NCBI GenBank assembly: GCA_030148725.1
Contig: JASBSU010000037.1
Location: 92,417-156,416 of the forward strand
Reading direction: 5' to 3'
Origin: Hyphomicrobium sp.
Lineage (GTDB): Bacteria; Pseudomonadota; Alphaproteobacteria; Rhizobiales; Hyphomicrobiaceae
Length of the DNA stretch: 64,000 nucleotides
A model generated the notes under the pieces. That model was not told the DNA's origin, ran no database searches, and saw only the letters and a list, made by a program, of their open reading frames with translations. Numbering within the stretch: the stretch's first letter is position 1; the number at the start of each line of letters is the position of its first letter. Below are positions 9,277 through 19,085 of this stretch, in pieces. The position numbers were made by a program, and so were the translations under genes.

Positions 9277-9456
9277 GAAAACTGATCCTGCCAAATCCAG
9301 CGGCGCACTCACTCCCAGCCGCGACGGGCCGCAGGGCATCGCGGGTGTTGTCGCGATTACAGCAACAGTTGCGCAGGCTCTGCAAGTTTCACCGCCTGCG
9401 CCTTGATTAATCGCAAGCGGCGCGAGCCCTGGGCGGGAAGACGCTCGCCGCGCACC

Positions 9457-12042
9457 TCAGCGGGCGAGTTCTTCCTTCACCTTGGCGGCAAGCTGCGGCA
9501 GCGAGAAGGGCTTCGGCAAGAACGCGAAGTTCTCATCGCCCAGCGCCGACTTGAAGGCGTCGTTGGGATAGCCCGACACGAAGATGATCTTGATGTCGGG
9601 GTTCTTCTTGCGCAGTTCCTTCAGAAGCGTCGGCCCGTCCATCTCGGGCATGACGACGTCGGAGACGACGATGTCCACCTTGCCCTTGTTCTTCTCCATC
9701 ACCTCGAGCGCCTCGACGCCGCTGCCAGCCTCGAGCACCTTGTAGCCCTGGCGTTTCAAGGCGCGCGCCGCGAAGTTGCGCACGACTTCCTCGTCCTCGA
9801 CGAGAAGCACGCGGCCGGTGCCGGTGAGATCGGCAGCCTTCTGCTCCTTCTTCTTCTCCTTCACCGGGACGATCTCCTCGTCCTTGTCCGGATGATAGCG
9901 CGGCAGGTAGATGCGGAACGTGGTGCCCTTGCCGATCTCGCTGTCAGGGTAGATGTAGCCGCCCGACTGTTTGACCATGCCGTACACCGAGGCGAGGCCG
10001 AGGCCGGTGCCCCTGCCGATGGCCTTGGTGGTGAAGAACGGCTCGAAGATCTTGTCCATCACCTCGCGCGACATGCCGTGGCCGGTGTCGCTGACCTCTA
10101 TCAGCACGTACTCGCCGGCGACGAACTCGCGGTTCTCGATCTTCTGAGACTCGCGCTCTGGAACGTTGCGGGCGCGGATGGTGATCGTGCCGCCATCCTG
10201 CATCGCGTCCTTCGAGTTAGTGACGAGGTTGAACAGCGCCTGGCCGAACTCGTGCTCGTCTACCATCACGTGCCAGAGATCGGGCGCGGAGGAGATCTTC
10301 AGCTCGCTCTTCTCGCCGAGGTAGCCCTTCAGCACGTTGAACTGATCGGTGATGACGTCGCCGAGATTGATCACCTCGTTGCGCAGCGTCTGCTGACGGG
10401 CGAGGGCGAGCAGCTTGCGGACCAGCTCAGCGGCGCGGTTGGCGCTGGCCTTGATGTTGGAGAGATCCTTGTAGGCGACGTCCTTTGGGCGATGCTGGGC
10501 GAGCAGCATGTCGGAGAAGCCGAGGATCGCGGTCAGCATGTTGTTGAAGTCGTGCGCGATGCCGCCAGCCAGCTTGCCGACGACTTCCATCTTCTGGCTC
10601 TGCGCAAAGCGGGCTTCGAGCGCCTTCTGCTCGGTGGCGTCGACGACGTAGAGGATCGCGGCCTCGCGGGCGCCGCCGCTGGTGAAGGGGCTCATGTAGA
10701 CGCGGGTGACGAGATCGCGCTTGGCGCCAGAGGTGATGTCGATCGGCACGTTGTGGACACGGCCGGAAATGACCTGCTTCAGGCCTTCCTCGACCGCCTC
10801 GCGGGTCGCCGCGTCGGTGGCGCGACCCAGCGCGTCTGCTGCCGAGACGCCGGCACCTGCCGCGCCATCGAGCACGATGCGGCAGAAGGCGGAGTTGGCG
10901 CTGACGATGCGTCCATCGGAGCCGAGCATTGCGATGCCGAACGGCGCCGACTGGAAGAAGCGGGCAAAGCGAGCACCCGAGTCATCGCCTTCGAACTCGG
11001 AGGCACCTTCGCCCACGACGTCGACCACGGCGACGGTGAGACCCTTGCCGCTCGGTACGGTGCGCGCGAGCAGGCGTGCCGGCATCACGCGGCCGTCCTC
11101 GCACGAGAGGTCGATGTCGATCGTCTCGAGCTGGTCGGGCACCGAGGCGCCGCTGAGGCGCGTCAGAAGCGCTGCGCCGTCGCCGGCCGCAATGTCGGCC
11201 AGCGTCAGACGCTGCTCGAGGACGCTGCGCGGCGAGCGGCCGATCCATCGCGCCAGAGTTGCGTTGACATGCAGCAGCGTGCCGTCAGGGCCGACCGAAG
11301 CCAGGCCGATCGGCGCGTTGTCGAACTGGGCGAGCTGGATCTCGACAGCGGCGATGCGATCGGCTTCGCGGCGACGGTCTGCGGTCACGTCGGTCAGGCG
11401 CCACAGCACGAGCCCGGAAGAAGCGCCCGCTGCCTCGCCCGGAACCGGCTTGACCGCGAGTTGCAGGGTGGTGCGAACGCGGCTGCGTGCTCCACCACGG
11501 CCGAGAGAGAATTCCTCGGCGTGAGTTTCGCCGCGCTCGGCGGCGCGCGTGAGACGGAACAGGGCCGAGCTTGCTTCTGCGTCACCCGAAAGGAGCTGCT
11601 GCAGCGCGGTGCGCGCATCGCGCTCGCCATCGCCGACGATCGCGTCGAACTTGGTGTTGGTGTAGAGCGGCTCGCCGTCGCGGCTGGCGATCATGACGCC
11701 AACGTCGATGTTGTCGGCGGCGGTCATCACGACGTCGGCGAGCGGCGTGCGCTGGCCGAAGCGGATGTAGCCCGCGGAATAAGCGAAGAGCCCGAAGAGG
11801 CCAACCGAGGCGAGCGCCACCAGGATGGCGACGAGCACGGGCGTGCCCGCGCCGCTGGCGACGATGCCCAGCGCGATCAACGCGCCGAGCACAACCGCGC
11901 CGGCAGTCGGCAGGTAGCCGCCCCAACCCTGCATCCGCATGATGGCATCAAACGGAGCGGACGGCAGTTCGATTGCGTCGTGCTCTCGCATGCGCAGGGA
12001 AGCTATACGATTCTGAGTGCTGGATAGGTGGGGCGCCGGCAT
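9457..12042 (-). CDS. cckA: hybrid sensor histidine kinase CckA
   Basis: Cell-cycle kinase/phosphatase that feeds phosphate through ChpT to CtrA and CpdR. Order in about 861 residues: two membrane helices ([45 protein letters not shown]), PAS regions, the dimerisation box with phospho-His in [19 protein letters not shown] (about residue 495), the ATPase domain with NSKDAM, DTGHGM and [18 protein letters not shown], an EKKKEQK linker, and a C-terminal receiver with phospho-Asp in [12 protein letters not shown] (about residue 793) and KPFSLPQLA. This architecture is diagnostic. Start candidates are TTG 12048, ATG 12042 and ATG 11991; none has a strong ribosome site. A perfect CtrA site is present elsewhere in this window. 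Confidence 0.93.
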   Translation of the reverse strand: MPAPHLSSTQNRIASLRMREHDAIELPSAPFDAIMRMQGWGGYLPTAGAVVLGALIALGIVASGAGTPVLVAILVALASVGLFGLFAYSAGYIRFGQRTPLADVVMTAADNIDVGVMIASRDGEPLYTNTKFDAIVGDGERDARTALQQLLSGDAEASSALFRLTRAAERGETHAEEFSLGRGGARSRVRTTLQLAVKPVPGEAAGASSGLVLWRLTDVTADRRREADRIAAVEIQLAQFDNAPIGLASVGPDGTLLHVNATLARWIGRSPRSVLEQRLTLADIAAGDGAALLTRLSGASVPDQLETIDIDLSCEDGRVMPARLLARTVPSGKGLTVAVVDVVGEGASEFEGDDSGARFARFFQSAPFGIAMLGSDGRIVSANSAFCRIVLDGAAGAGVSAADALGRATDAATREAVEEGLKQVISGRVHNVPIDITSGAKRDLVTRVYMSPFTSGGAREAAILYVVDATEQKALEARFAQSQKMEVVGKLAGGIAHDFNNMLTAILGFSDMLLAQHRPKDVAYKDLSNIKASANRAAELVRKLLALARQQTLRNEVINLGDVITDQFNVLKGYLGEKSELKISSAPDLWHVMVDEHEFGQALFNLVTNSKDAMQDGGTITIRARNVPERESQKIENREFVAGEYVLIEVSDTGHGMSREVMDKIFEPFFTTKAIGRGTGLGLASVYGMVKQSGGYIYPDSEIGKGTTFRIYLPRYHPDKDEEIVPVKEKKKEQKAADLTGTGRVLLVEDEEVVRNFAARALKRQGYKVLEAGSGVEALEVMEKNKGKVDIVVSDVVMPEMDGPTLLKELRKKNPDIKIIFVSGYPNDAFKSALGDENFAFLPKPFSLPQLAAKVKEELAR

Positions 12043-12292
12043 GGGCAATGTACTCTGTACGCATTACACACAAGAAGCTCGCATCGGTTCCTAACGCGGC
12101 AGACTGGGGATCAGGCCCATATTTTCTGGCACGGAGGAGGTCTCGGTTGCGGCGCTTTACCCGTCAACAGTTCAATCATTAGGGTTAAAATCGCCTAAAC
12201 TGGCTGTTACAGCCTGAGTCAGTTTTTCGCGCCGCGACGGCGGCTTTCAAAACTGTCAACGATATGTGCACCTTACGTTCGCGAAGTGAGAA
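12043..12292. other. divergent promoter region of cckA and the FliO-like gene
   Basis: 250 bp without a gene. It holds TTAA-N7-TAAA at 12185-12199, one mismatch from the CtrA motif TTAA-N7-TTAA. No clear hairpin or sigma-70 boxes could be named. Confidence 0.3.
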
Positions 12293-12628
12293 ATGACTGA
12301 AGTTCTGCCGCGCGTCCTTGCCTTTGCTTTCGTGGTCGTCGCCATCGTCGTGACGGCGGTGATTGCGCGAAAAATTATGGGCAGGCCCGGCCTGTCGGGG
12401 CTGCTCAGCTCCAAGCCGCAACGGCGTATCGACATCGTCGAGCAGGCTCCGATCGACAATAAGCACCGGCTCGTGCTGGTGCGCCGCGACGACGTTGAGC
12501 ACCTCATCCTGATCGGAGGGCCGGCGGATATCGTCGTCGAGAGTGGTATCGTTGCACGATCTCCCGACGCGGAGACGAAATCGACTGCCGCGCGGCGCTC
12601 ACATCAGATCGGCGTCGCAGCCGAGTAG
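12293..12628 (+). CDS. FliO-like flagellar biosynthesis protein
   Basis: 111 residues with one N-terminal membrane helix (VLAFAFVVVAIVVTAVIARKI), then the compact cytoplasmic domain seen in FliO: RRIDIVEQAPIDNKHRLVLVRRDDVEHLILIGGPADIVVESGI. FliO assists assembly of FliP in the flagellar export gate. The motif R.D..E.A.ID..RRL.L.RRD..EHL..IGG..D.V.E is typical of alphaproteobacterial FliO-like proteins. Here the gene is away from fliPQR and divergent from cckA, which makes a membrane-anchored regulatory role possible as well. The DUF3772/MscS gene follows 33 bp later. Confidence 0.65.
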   Translation: MTEVLPRVLAFAFVVVAIVVTAVIARKIMGRPGLSGLLSSKPQRRIDIVEQAPIDNKHRLVLVRRDDVEHLILIGGPADIVVESGIVARSPDAETKSTAARRSHQIGVAAE

Positions 12629-12661
12629 CGCCGTTCCATCGTTTCCGCGCGGAGGCAATCG

Positions 12662-15235
12662 ATGCGCCCGACAGTGCCGTTGACATCCATTTTCGCTGCG
12701 GTGGTCTGCATCGCCGGCATGATCGCGGGCGGCGCGTTGGCGCAAACGACTGCGCCGGCGCCACAGCCGCCTGCCGCGACGGCGGCACAGCCGCAGCCTC
12801 CTGCCGCGGCCGCGCCCTCCACTCCCGCGCAACCGTCGGCGCCTGCCGATGCAGGTCAGGCGCCGGCAGCCGCGGCGCCCGCGGCGCCTGCAGCACCGGT
12901 CGGAGAGCAGAAGGCGTCCGGGATTCCCATCGAGGAGCTGGTGCGGCCCGTCAACGCGCTCAGCACCGCGATCGACGCGGCTGAGAAAAATCTCGAGCAA
13001 GCTCCGGGCGGTCAGCGAGACCTCGCGGCGCTGCGTGCCGAGATTGAGAAGATCGAAGCCAGCGCCAAGAAGGCCAGCGAGTCGCTCGCGCCGCGCCTGG
13101 AAGAAGTTCGCTCGCAGATTGCCAAGCTCGGGACGCCGCCGGGACCTAACGGTCCGCCGGAAGCGCCCGACGTCGTTGCGGAGCGCCAGCGCCTCAACGG
13201 CATCGCGGCGCAGATCGACGGCGCCATCAAGAAGGCCGCACTTATCGAGCTGCGGTCGCGCCAGCTCGTCAGCCGCGTGCAACATGCACGGCAGGGCGTC
13301 TTCACACGCTTCCTATTCCGGCAGATCGATACGCCGCTGCAATGGAAGGTCTGGACACAGGCCGCAGACCAGCTGCCACTCGCGAGCAAGCAGATCGGCT
13401 TCATTCTGTCGAACTGGTGGTCGGTTGCGAGGCTGAACGCGACGGGACTGGCGACCGTGGTCGGCGGCGCGCTATTGGCGTTCGCCGGCCTCTACCTGCT
13501 GCGGCGACGGCTGATGCGCTCGCGTCTCGATGCGGGCGGCGCGTCGGTTCCAACGCTGTCCGAGCGTGCTGCGGCGGCGGCCTGGGTTGCACCGGCGATT
13601 GCGCTGCCGGCTGTAGCGGCCATTATCGTTCTCTACGTGGGGCTGGACGAACTCGGCCTGCTCTATTGGCAGGTGGAGAAGTTCGCATATGCCGCGCTGT
13701 TCCCGCTGTTCGTCGCGATCGCGATTTCGGCGCTGGCGCGCGCGCTCCTGCAGCCAACGCGCCCGCGCTGGCGGCTCTTCGACATCGGCGATGGAAGCGC
13801 AAGGCGGGTCACGCTCGCGGTGCAGGGCATCGCCGTGGTCTACGCGCTCGACTATCTGACGAATCGGCTGGCGAGCATCCTGTCGCTGCCGCTTTCGACG
13901 AGCATCGTGTCTGCGTTCATATCGAGCGTGCTCATTGCCGGCCTGCTGCTGTTCATCGCGCGGACCAACCTGACCTCGCCCAGCCGCGCACCGGGCGTTG
14001 CCGTTTCGAGCTGGTCTCCAGTTTGTCTCAAACTGCTGCTCGTCGGACTGGCGATCGTCCTGATCGCCACCTCGCTCTTGGGCTACGTATCGCTCGGCCG
14101 CTTCATCACCACGCAGCTCCTGACGACGGGCGCGGGCATCCTGGTCGTCGCGGTGCTCTACATTGCGATCCATGCCATCGTGCCCGAGCCGAGCGAACGC
14201 CCCACCGGCATGAACGCGATTATCGAGCAGCAATTCAGCCTCGACGATTTCGGGCGCACGCAGCTGGTTCGCGTCCAGCACGGTTTTCTGACGATGGCCC
14301 TGTTCGCGGTCGCCATCCCGCTGCTGCTGCTGTCGTGGGGGCTTTCGGTCACCGACATCCGCAGCTGGGTGCGCGCAGCGCTGTTCGGGTTCGAGATTGG
14401 CGGCACGCGCATCTCGCCGGCACGCATCCTGGTGGCGCTGGCGATCTTCGTCGGCGTGCTGGCCGTCACCCGCTTCCTGCAGCGGTGGCTCGCCTCGGGA
14501 GCGCTGGCGCAGGGGCGCATGGAAGCGGGTCTTGCAAACTCGATTTATACGGGCGCGGGTTACGTCGGTTTTGCGGTCGCAACGCTGGCGGCCATCTCAT
14601 ACGCCGGCCTCGACATCACGAGCCTCGCCATCGTTGCCGGTGCGCTGTCGGTCGGCATCGGCTTCGGCCTGCAGTCGATCGTCAACAATTTCGTCTCCGG
14701 TCTCATTCTGCTCGTCGAGCGTCCTATCAAGGTCGGCGACCGCGTGACGGTCGATGGGCAGGAGGGGTTCGTGCGGCGCATATCGGTGCGCTCGACGGAG
14801 ATCGAGACCTTCGATCGCGCCAGCCTCATCGTTCCCAATTCGGAGTTCATCACGAAGACGGTGACGAACTGGACGCATCGCAACGCGCTCGGACGCGCAG
14901 TGGTGAAGGTGACGGTCAGCAATCAGTGCGACCCGGACAAGGTGATAGAGCTGCTGCTCATTGCCGCCGCGGAGTGTGGGCTGGTGCAGAAGCATCCGCC
15001 GCCGTGGGCGGGGCTCGACAACTTCGGACCGGATGGCCTCGACTTCACGCTCATCGGCGTCGTCAGCGACGTCAACAAGGTGGGCGATGCGCGGTCGGAT
15101 ATGCGCGTGCGCATCTTCAAGGCATTCCGCGAGGCCGGCGTCGAGTTTCCGACGCAGCAGCGGGACATCCATTTCCCCGACAGCGAACAGGTGGAGAGAG
15201 TGCTGGCGCGCTTCGCCGCTCAGGACGCGCGCTAA
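12662..15235 (+). CDS. DUF3772 mechanosensitive ion channel (MscS family)
   Basis: 857 residues. A signal peptide ends at GGALAQ, followed by a Pro/Ala/Gln-rich linker. A periplasmic DUF3772 helical domain about residues 90-220 follows (EELVRPVNALSTAIDAAEKNL; LRAEIEKIEASAKKASESL), then about ten membrane helices. The MscS pore helix TM3 and beta domain come next (ALSVGIGFGLQSIVNNFVSG; RPIKVGDRVTVDGQEGFVRRI; PNSEFITKTVTNWTH), and finally a cytoplasmic vestibule domain. It is a MscK/YbiO-like large channel releasing solutes on osmotic downshock. It shares its convergent end with dksA. Confidence 0.9.
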   Translation: MRPTVPLTSIFAAVVCIAGMIAGGALAQTTAPAPQPPAATAAQPQPPAAAAPSTPAQPSAPADAGQAPAAAAPAAPAAPVGEQKASGIPIEELVRPVNALSTAIDAAEKNLEQAPGGQRDLAALRAEIEKIEASAKKASESLAPRLEEVRSQIAKLGTPPGPNGPPEAPDVVAERQRLNGIAAQIDGAIKKAALIELRSRQLVSRVQHARQGVFTRFLFRQIDTPLQWKVWTQAADQLPLASKQIGFILSNWWSVARLNATGLATVVGGALLAFAGLYLLRRRLMRSRLDAGGASVPTLSERAAAAAWVAPAIALPAVAAIIVLYVGLDELGLLYWQVEKFAYAALFPLFVAIAISALARALLQPTRPRWRLFDIGDGSARRVTLAVQGIAVVYALDYLTNRLASILSLPLSTSIVSAFISSVLIAGLLLFIARTNLTSPSRAPGVAVSSWSPVCLKLLLVGLAIVLIATSLLGYVSLGRFITTQLLTTGAGILVVAVLYIAIHAIVPEPSERPTGMNAIIEQQFSLDDFGRTQLVRVQHGFLTMALFAVAIPLLLLSWGLSVTDIRSWVRAALFGFEIGGTRISPARILVALAIFVGVLAVTRFLQRWLASGALAQGRMEAGLANSIYTGAGYVGFAVATLAAISYAGLDITSLAIVAGALSVGIGFGLQSIVNNFVSGLILLVERPIKVGDRVTVDGQEGFVRRISVRSTEIETFDRASLIVPNSEFITKTVTNWTHRNALGRAVVKVTVSNQCDPDKVIELLLIAAAECGLVQKHPPPWAGLDNFGPDGLDFTLIGVVSDVNKVGDARSDMRVRIFKAFREAGVEFPTQQRDIHFPDSEQVERVLARFAAQDAR

Positions 15236-15292
15236 TCACTCGGAAGGTTGGGCGAACCTCGACCAGAGGAACGGCAGCCGGGCGCGCTAGCG

Positions 15293-15922
15293 TCAGTCCT
15301 CGCGGTAGACGCGCTCGCGGCGCTCGTGGCGCTCTTGGGCCTCGACCGACAGCGTCGCGATGGGGCGGGCGTCGAGGCGCTTCAGGCCGATCGGCTCGCC
15401 GGTTTCCTCGCAATAGCCGTAGGAGCCATCCTCGATGCGGGCAAGCGCGGCATCGATCTTGGCGATCAGCTTGCGCTGACGGTCGCGGGCCCGCAGCTCC
15501 AGCGCGCGGTCCGTCTCGGATGTCGCGCGGTCGGCGAGGTCGGCGTGCTGCGTCGATTCCTCGTGCAGCCCGGCGAGCGTCTCCTTGGTCTGGCGGATGA
15601 TCTCATCCTTCCAGGCAAGCAGCTTGTTGCGGAAGTACATCCGCTGGCGCTCGTTCATGAACGGCTCGTCCTCGGAGGGACGATAGTCAGGTGGCAGCAC
15701 AATCGACGAAGACTTGGCGCGTGCCGTCATCTTTTTCCCCGCAACGTTCTGCTTCTCGACAACCTGTCTCTCGACGGTCTTCTTGTCACTCGACCTCAGA
15801 TTTGAGGCAGCCTTTGTCTTGGAAGCCTTGCCGGCGATTGCTTTTGGGGCGCGCGCTTGCGATGCGCGGCTCTCTGAGGAGGCCTTCGCCTTTCCGGGCT
15901 TCTTGGCGCTTCGCTTGCTCAT
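15293..15922 (-). CDS. dksA: RNA polymerase-binding factor DksA, one-cysteine form
   Basis: 209 residues. Residues 1-75 are a Lys/Ala/Ser-rich basic extension. The DksA body follows: coiled coil with the tip motif D128-L-A-D131-R-A133 (DxxDxA, which enters the polymerase secondary channel) and a C-terminal zinc-finger-like part YGYCEETGEPIGLKRLDARPIATLSVEAQ. Aligned with E. coli, the four zinc cysteines become C171, T174, S192 and A195, so zinc binding by this site is unlikely. The start is well supported by GGAGG 5 bases upstream of the ATG, so the basic tail is real and not a mis-called start. It is convergent with the mechanosensitive channel gene. Confidence 0.92.
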   Translation of the reverse strand: MSKRSAKKPGKAKASSESRASQARAPKAIAGKASKTKAASNLRSSDKKTVERQVVEKQNVAGKKMTARAKSSSIVLPPDYRPSEDEPFMNERQRMYFRNKLLAWKDEIIRQTKETLAGLHEESTQHADLADRATSETDRALELRARDRQRKLIAKIDAALARIEDGSYGYCEETGEPIGLKRLDARPIATLSVEAQERHERRERVYRED

Positions 15923-16247
15923 CCGTGCCTCCTTTGAGGCTTGAAGAGAACGGCCGGCCCCTCAACCGGCGGTAACAAGCTGCTTCAGGCGCCTCCTATT
16001 GGCGGCAGCGGCCGGTTCTGTCAAGGCGTTCTGCGGCACTTCGTAAGCTACGGGCGGGACAGGAAAAAGGAACCGCCTACGAATCGTTCGGTTGGTCCGA
16101 GACGGCCTAAGGTCGGCTGGCTACTTATTATCCGGGTCATATAACGCCCTTGCGGCACCGGAACCGCCCTCCCCTTCTTGCTCCCGCAGGCTGCCGGCCC
16201 CTAATGTCGCGCAGGCTCGCTGCATCGCACAGGAACCGCTACCCCCA
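15923..16247. other. intergenic region between dksA and moxR
   Basis: 325 bp between divergent genes. It presumably carries both promoters. I see no tRNA, riboswitch-like fold or strong dyad. Confidence 0.3.
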
Positions 16248-17093
<846 letters not shown>

Positions 17094-17102
17094 GTGGCGG
17101 TG

Positions 17103-17954
17103 ATGGCAGGTAAAGAGCCAGCGTCCTACACCATCTCAGACACGGCCAATTGGGTCGCGCGGTATCGTGCCGTCGAATCCGCGCGGCCGGACGCCGTTTT
17201 CAAGGACCTGCTCGCAGAACGGCTCGCCGGCGAGACCGGGGCGGCGATCGTCGCCCGCGCGCCGAAGTCGCTGCATAACGGCTGGCCGGTCATCGCGCGG
17301 ACGGTGGCGATCGACGACATCATCCTCACCGCCATCGCGGAAGGATGCGACACGGTCATCAGCTTAGCGGCTGGCCTCGACACGCGGCCATACCGGCTCG
17401 ATCTTCCGCCTACCCTGACGTGGATCGAAGCCGACCTTCCGGGAATGATCGAGGAGAAGAACCGTCTCCTCGCCGACGAGACACCTCGCTGTGCGCTCGA
17501 GCGGGTCAAAGTCGACCTGTCGGATAGCACGGCGCGCGCCGCTTTCCTCGATCACGCTGCGCAAGGCCGGCGCCGCATTCTGGTGCTGAGCGAAGGCTTG
17601 CTCATGTACCTCGATGAGCCGACGGTTGCGGCGCTCTCCGCCGATCTGATGGCTGCCGGCGTCACATGGTGGGTGTCGGATCAGATCAGTCCCGCGGTGC
17701 GCGATATGTTCATGGCGGATATGCGGGACATCCTCTCGCAGGCTCCGATGCATTTCGCGCCGGCGAATGGCGTTGCTTTCTATGAGAAGCTCGGCTGGCG
17801 GGTTTGCGAGGTGCGGTCGAGCGCCGAGGTCGCCCAGCGCCTCAATCGGCTACCCTGGCCGATGTGGCTGCTGATGATGCTGCCGCTGCCGCAGCCCGAT
17901 CCCCGCAACCTCGGAAAGGCACGCTGGGGTGGCGTCGTCTGGCTGGAGCGCTGA
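17103..17954 (+). CDS. SAM-dependent methyltransferase, leucine carboxyl methyltransferase family
   Basis: 283 residues. SAM-binding signature ISLAAGLDTRPYRLDLP about residues 87-103, which is the GAGLDTR motif of the LCM/PPM1-TIGR00027 family, followed by WIEADLPGMIEEKNRLL and LVLSEGLLMYLDEPTVAALSADL. The family makes O- or C-methyl derivatives, mostly of unknown small molecules in bacteria. The in-frame GTG at 17094 abuts the moxR stop, but AGGTGG 5 bases before the ATG at 17103 favours the latter. The 9-bp gap to moxR implies one transcript; no functional link is established. Confidence 0.8.
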   Translation: MAGKEPASYTISDTANWVARYRAVESARPDAVFKDLLAERLAGETGAAIVARAPKSLHNGWPVIARTVAIDDIILTAIAEGCDTVISLAAGLDTRPYRLDLPPTLTWIEADLPGMIEEKNRLLADETPRCALERVKVDLSDSTARAAFLDHAAQGRRRILVLSEGLLMYLDEPTVAALSADLMAAGVTWWVSDQISPAVRDMFMADMRDILSQAPMHFAPANGVAFYEKLGWRVCEVRSSAEVAQRLNRLPWPMWLLMMLPLPQPDPRNLGKARWGGVVWLER

Positions 17955-18080
17955 GGGCAGGCTGCTGGCGCCGCTTAACTTCAGTTACATACCGTGAACT
18001 GAGACGCCATCCGCCCGCCGCAATGGCGCGGCGTGGATTGCCCCGTCATCTTGGACCAGGCGGTCCTACGGGGAGACGAC

Positions 18081-18803
18081 ATGACGACCACCAGCGGGGG
18101 CGCCCGACCGGGCGATGATCGCACGCTTGCGAGCCTGACTGCAGCCATCGGGTACGGCGGCATCCAGGCGACCATCCTGTCGGCGGTGGCGCTCGTGATC
18201 TCAGCCTTCTCGCTCTATGAATCGAGCTTTAAGACCGCCGAGATCGAGCTGTTCGTTCCGCCCGTCATCCAATACGCACGCGACGGCGGCGGCGACACCG
18301 AAGTGTTCGTCGTGCCGCTCACGATCACCAACTCGGGGGCGCGGACCGGCACCGTGCTGTCGATGGAGCTCACGGCGGAGAACCTCACGACGAAGCAGAC
18401 GAAGCGTTTCTACAGCGCGTTCCTCGGCGAGCATCAGGTCGACGCCGACGCGCCGAACCGGTCGTTCGCGCCGCTCTCGATCCCCGGGCGCGGCACGTTC
18501 ACGGAGACCGTGCGCTTCTATCCCGTGGGCAATCCGTTTCCGAAGATCGCGGAGGAAGCGGGCGATTTCCGCTTCACGCTGAGCCTCGTCACCGCCGCGC
18601 CCGCGCGACCCGATTTCGTCGACAGGCTGTTCGCGCAAAAGCTGGAGCCGGCGGTGTTCGAGCGGACGCTGCCCTGGGTTTCCGAGCAGCAGCTCGGGTC
18701 GCGCCGCATCACAATCTCGATGCCGGAAAAGGGCTGGACGGCGATGCCGGCCACGCCACCGGCGACCGACTCATCGGTCGCGGCGCCCGCAGCGCCACAG
18801 TGA
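18081..18803 (+). CDS. single-pass membrane protein, unknown function
   Basis: 240 residues from the ATG at 18081, which has GGGGAGA 5 bases upstream. A short cytoplasmic N-terminus is followed by one membrane helix (IQATILSAVALVISAFSLYES). The outer part looks like a beta-sandwich (AEIELFVPPVIQYARDG; EVFVVPLTITNSGARTGTVLSMELTAE), resembling the conserved fold of membrane-anchored domains that begin with 'voltage-sensor-like' VALVISAFSLYES helices. The end is Pro/Ala-rich. I do not recognise a named family. The gene lies between the methyltransferase and the YcjX/YcjF pair, all in the same direction. Confidence 0.65.
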   Translation: MTTTSGGARPGDDRTLASLTAAIGYGGIQATILSAVALVISAFSLYESSFKTAEIELFVPPVIQYARDGGGDTEVFVVPLTITNSGARTGTVLSMELTAENLTTKQTKRFYSAFLGEHQVDADAPNRSFAPLSIPGRGTFTETVRFYPVGNPFPKIAEEAGDFRFTLSLVTAAPARPDFVDRLFAQKLEPAVFERTLPWVSEQQLGSRRITISMPEKGWTAMPATPPATDSSVAAPAAPQ

Positions 18804-18909
18804 TCGGCGAGGCCAACATGAACAGGTGCTGAAACTGCGCTTCAGAGGACGTTCAAAGATTGCGGTCTATCCTCTGGGCAACAACGGAACAATCGACGTG
18901 GAGGGAGTC

Positions 18910-18996
18910 ATGACGGAGTTCATACGTGGCGGGCTCATCTTCCTGATGGGGATGACCGTGATGGCCGCCGGCATTCTGGTCATTTTCTACGGCTGA
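18910..18996 (+). CDS. 28-residue single-helix membrane microprotein
   Basis: ATG at 18910 with a strong ribosome site GGAGGGAG ending 2 bases upstream (GAGGG core at 4 bases) and stop TGA at 18994-18996. The product starts MTEFIRGG and the rest is hydrophobic (LIFLMGMTVMAAGILVIFYG), a single membrane helix with a short polar N-terminus. The gene sits alone in a 280-bp gap between the one-TM protein and ycjX. The strong site plus full membrane-helix content argue for a real gene, although chance cannot be excluded at this size. Confidence 0.6.
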   Translation: MTEFIRGGLIFLMGMTVMAAGILVIFYG

Positions 18997-19085
18997 TCTC
19001 ACGGCTGACGGGCGACGGCACGTTCGCGCAACTTGCCGCCGCGCCGACTTCGCACTAGCTAGGGGTACCTTCGAGAGGTTCCCCT

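Noticed and set aside
9403..12027. 874-residue plus-strand open frame
   Set aside because: Antisense shadow of cckA, which has clear domains on the opposite strand; composition is Asp/Glu/Arg/Val-rich without family similarity.
12185..12199. TTAA-N7-TAAA as a CtrA site near cckA
   Set aside because: One mismatch in the second half site in AT-rich spacer; kept only as a remark, not as a site call.
13342..15600. 752-residue plus-strand open frame
   Set aside because: Out-of-frame shadow of the MscS channel gene, Arg/Ala-rich and without membrane segments.
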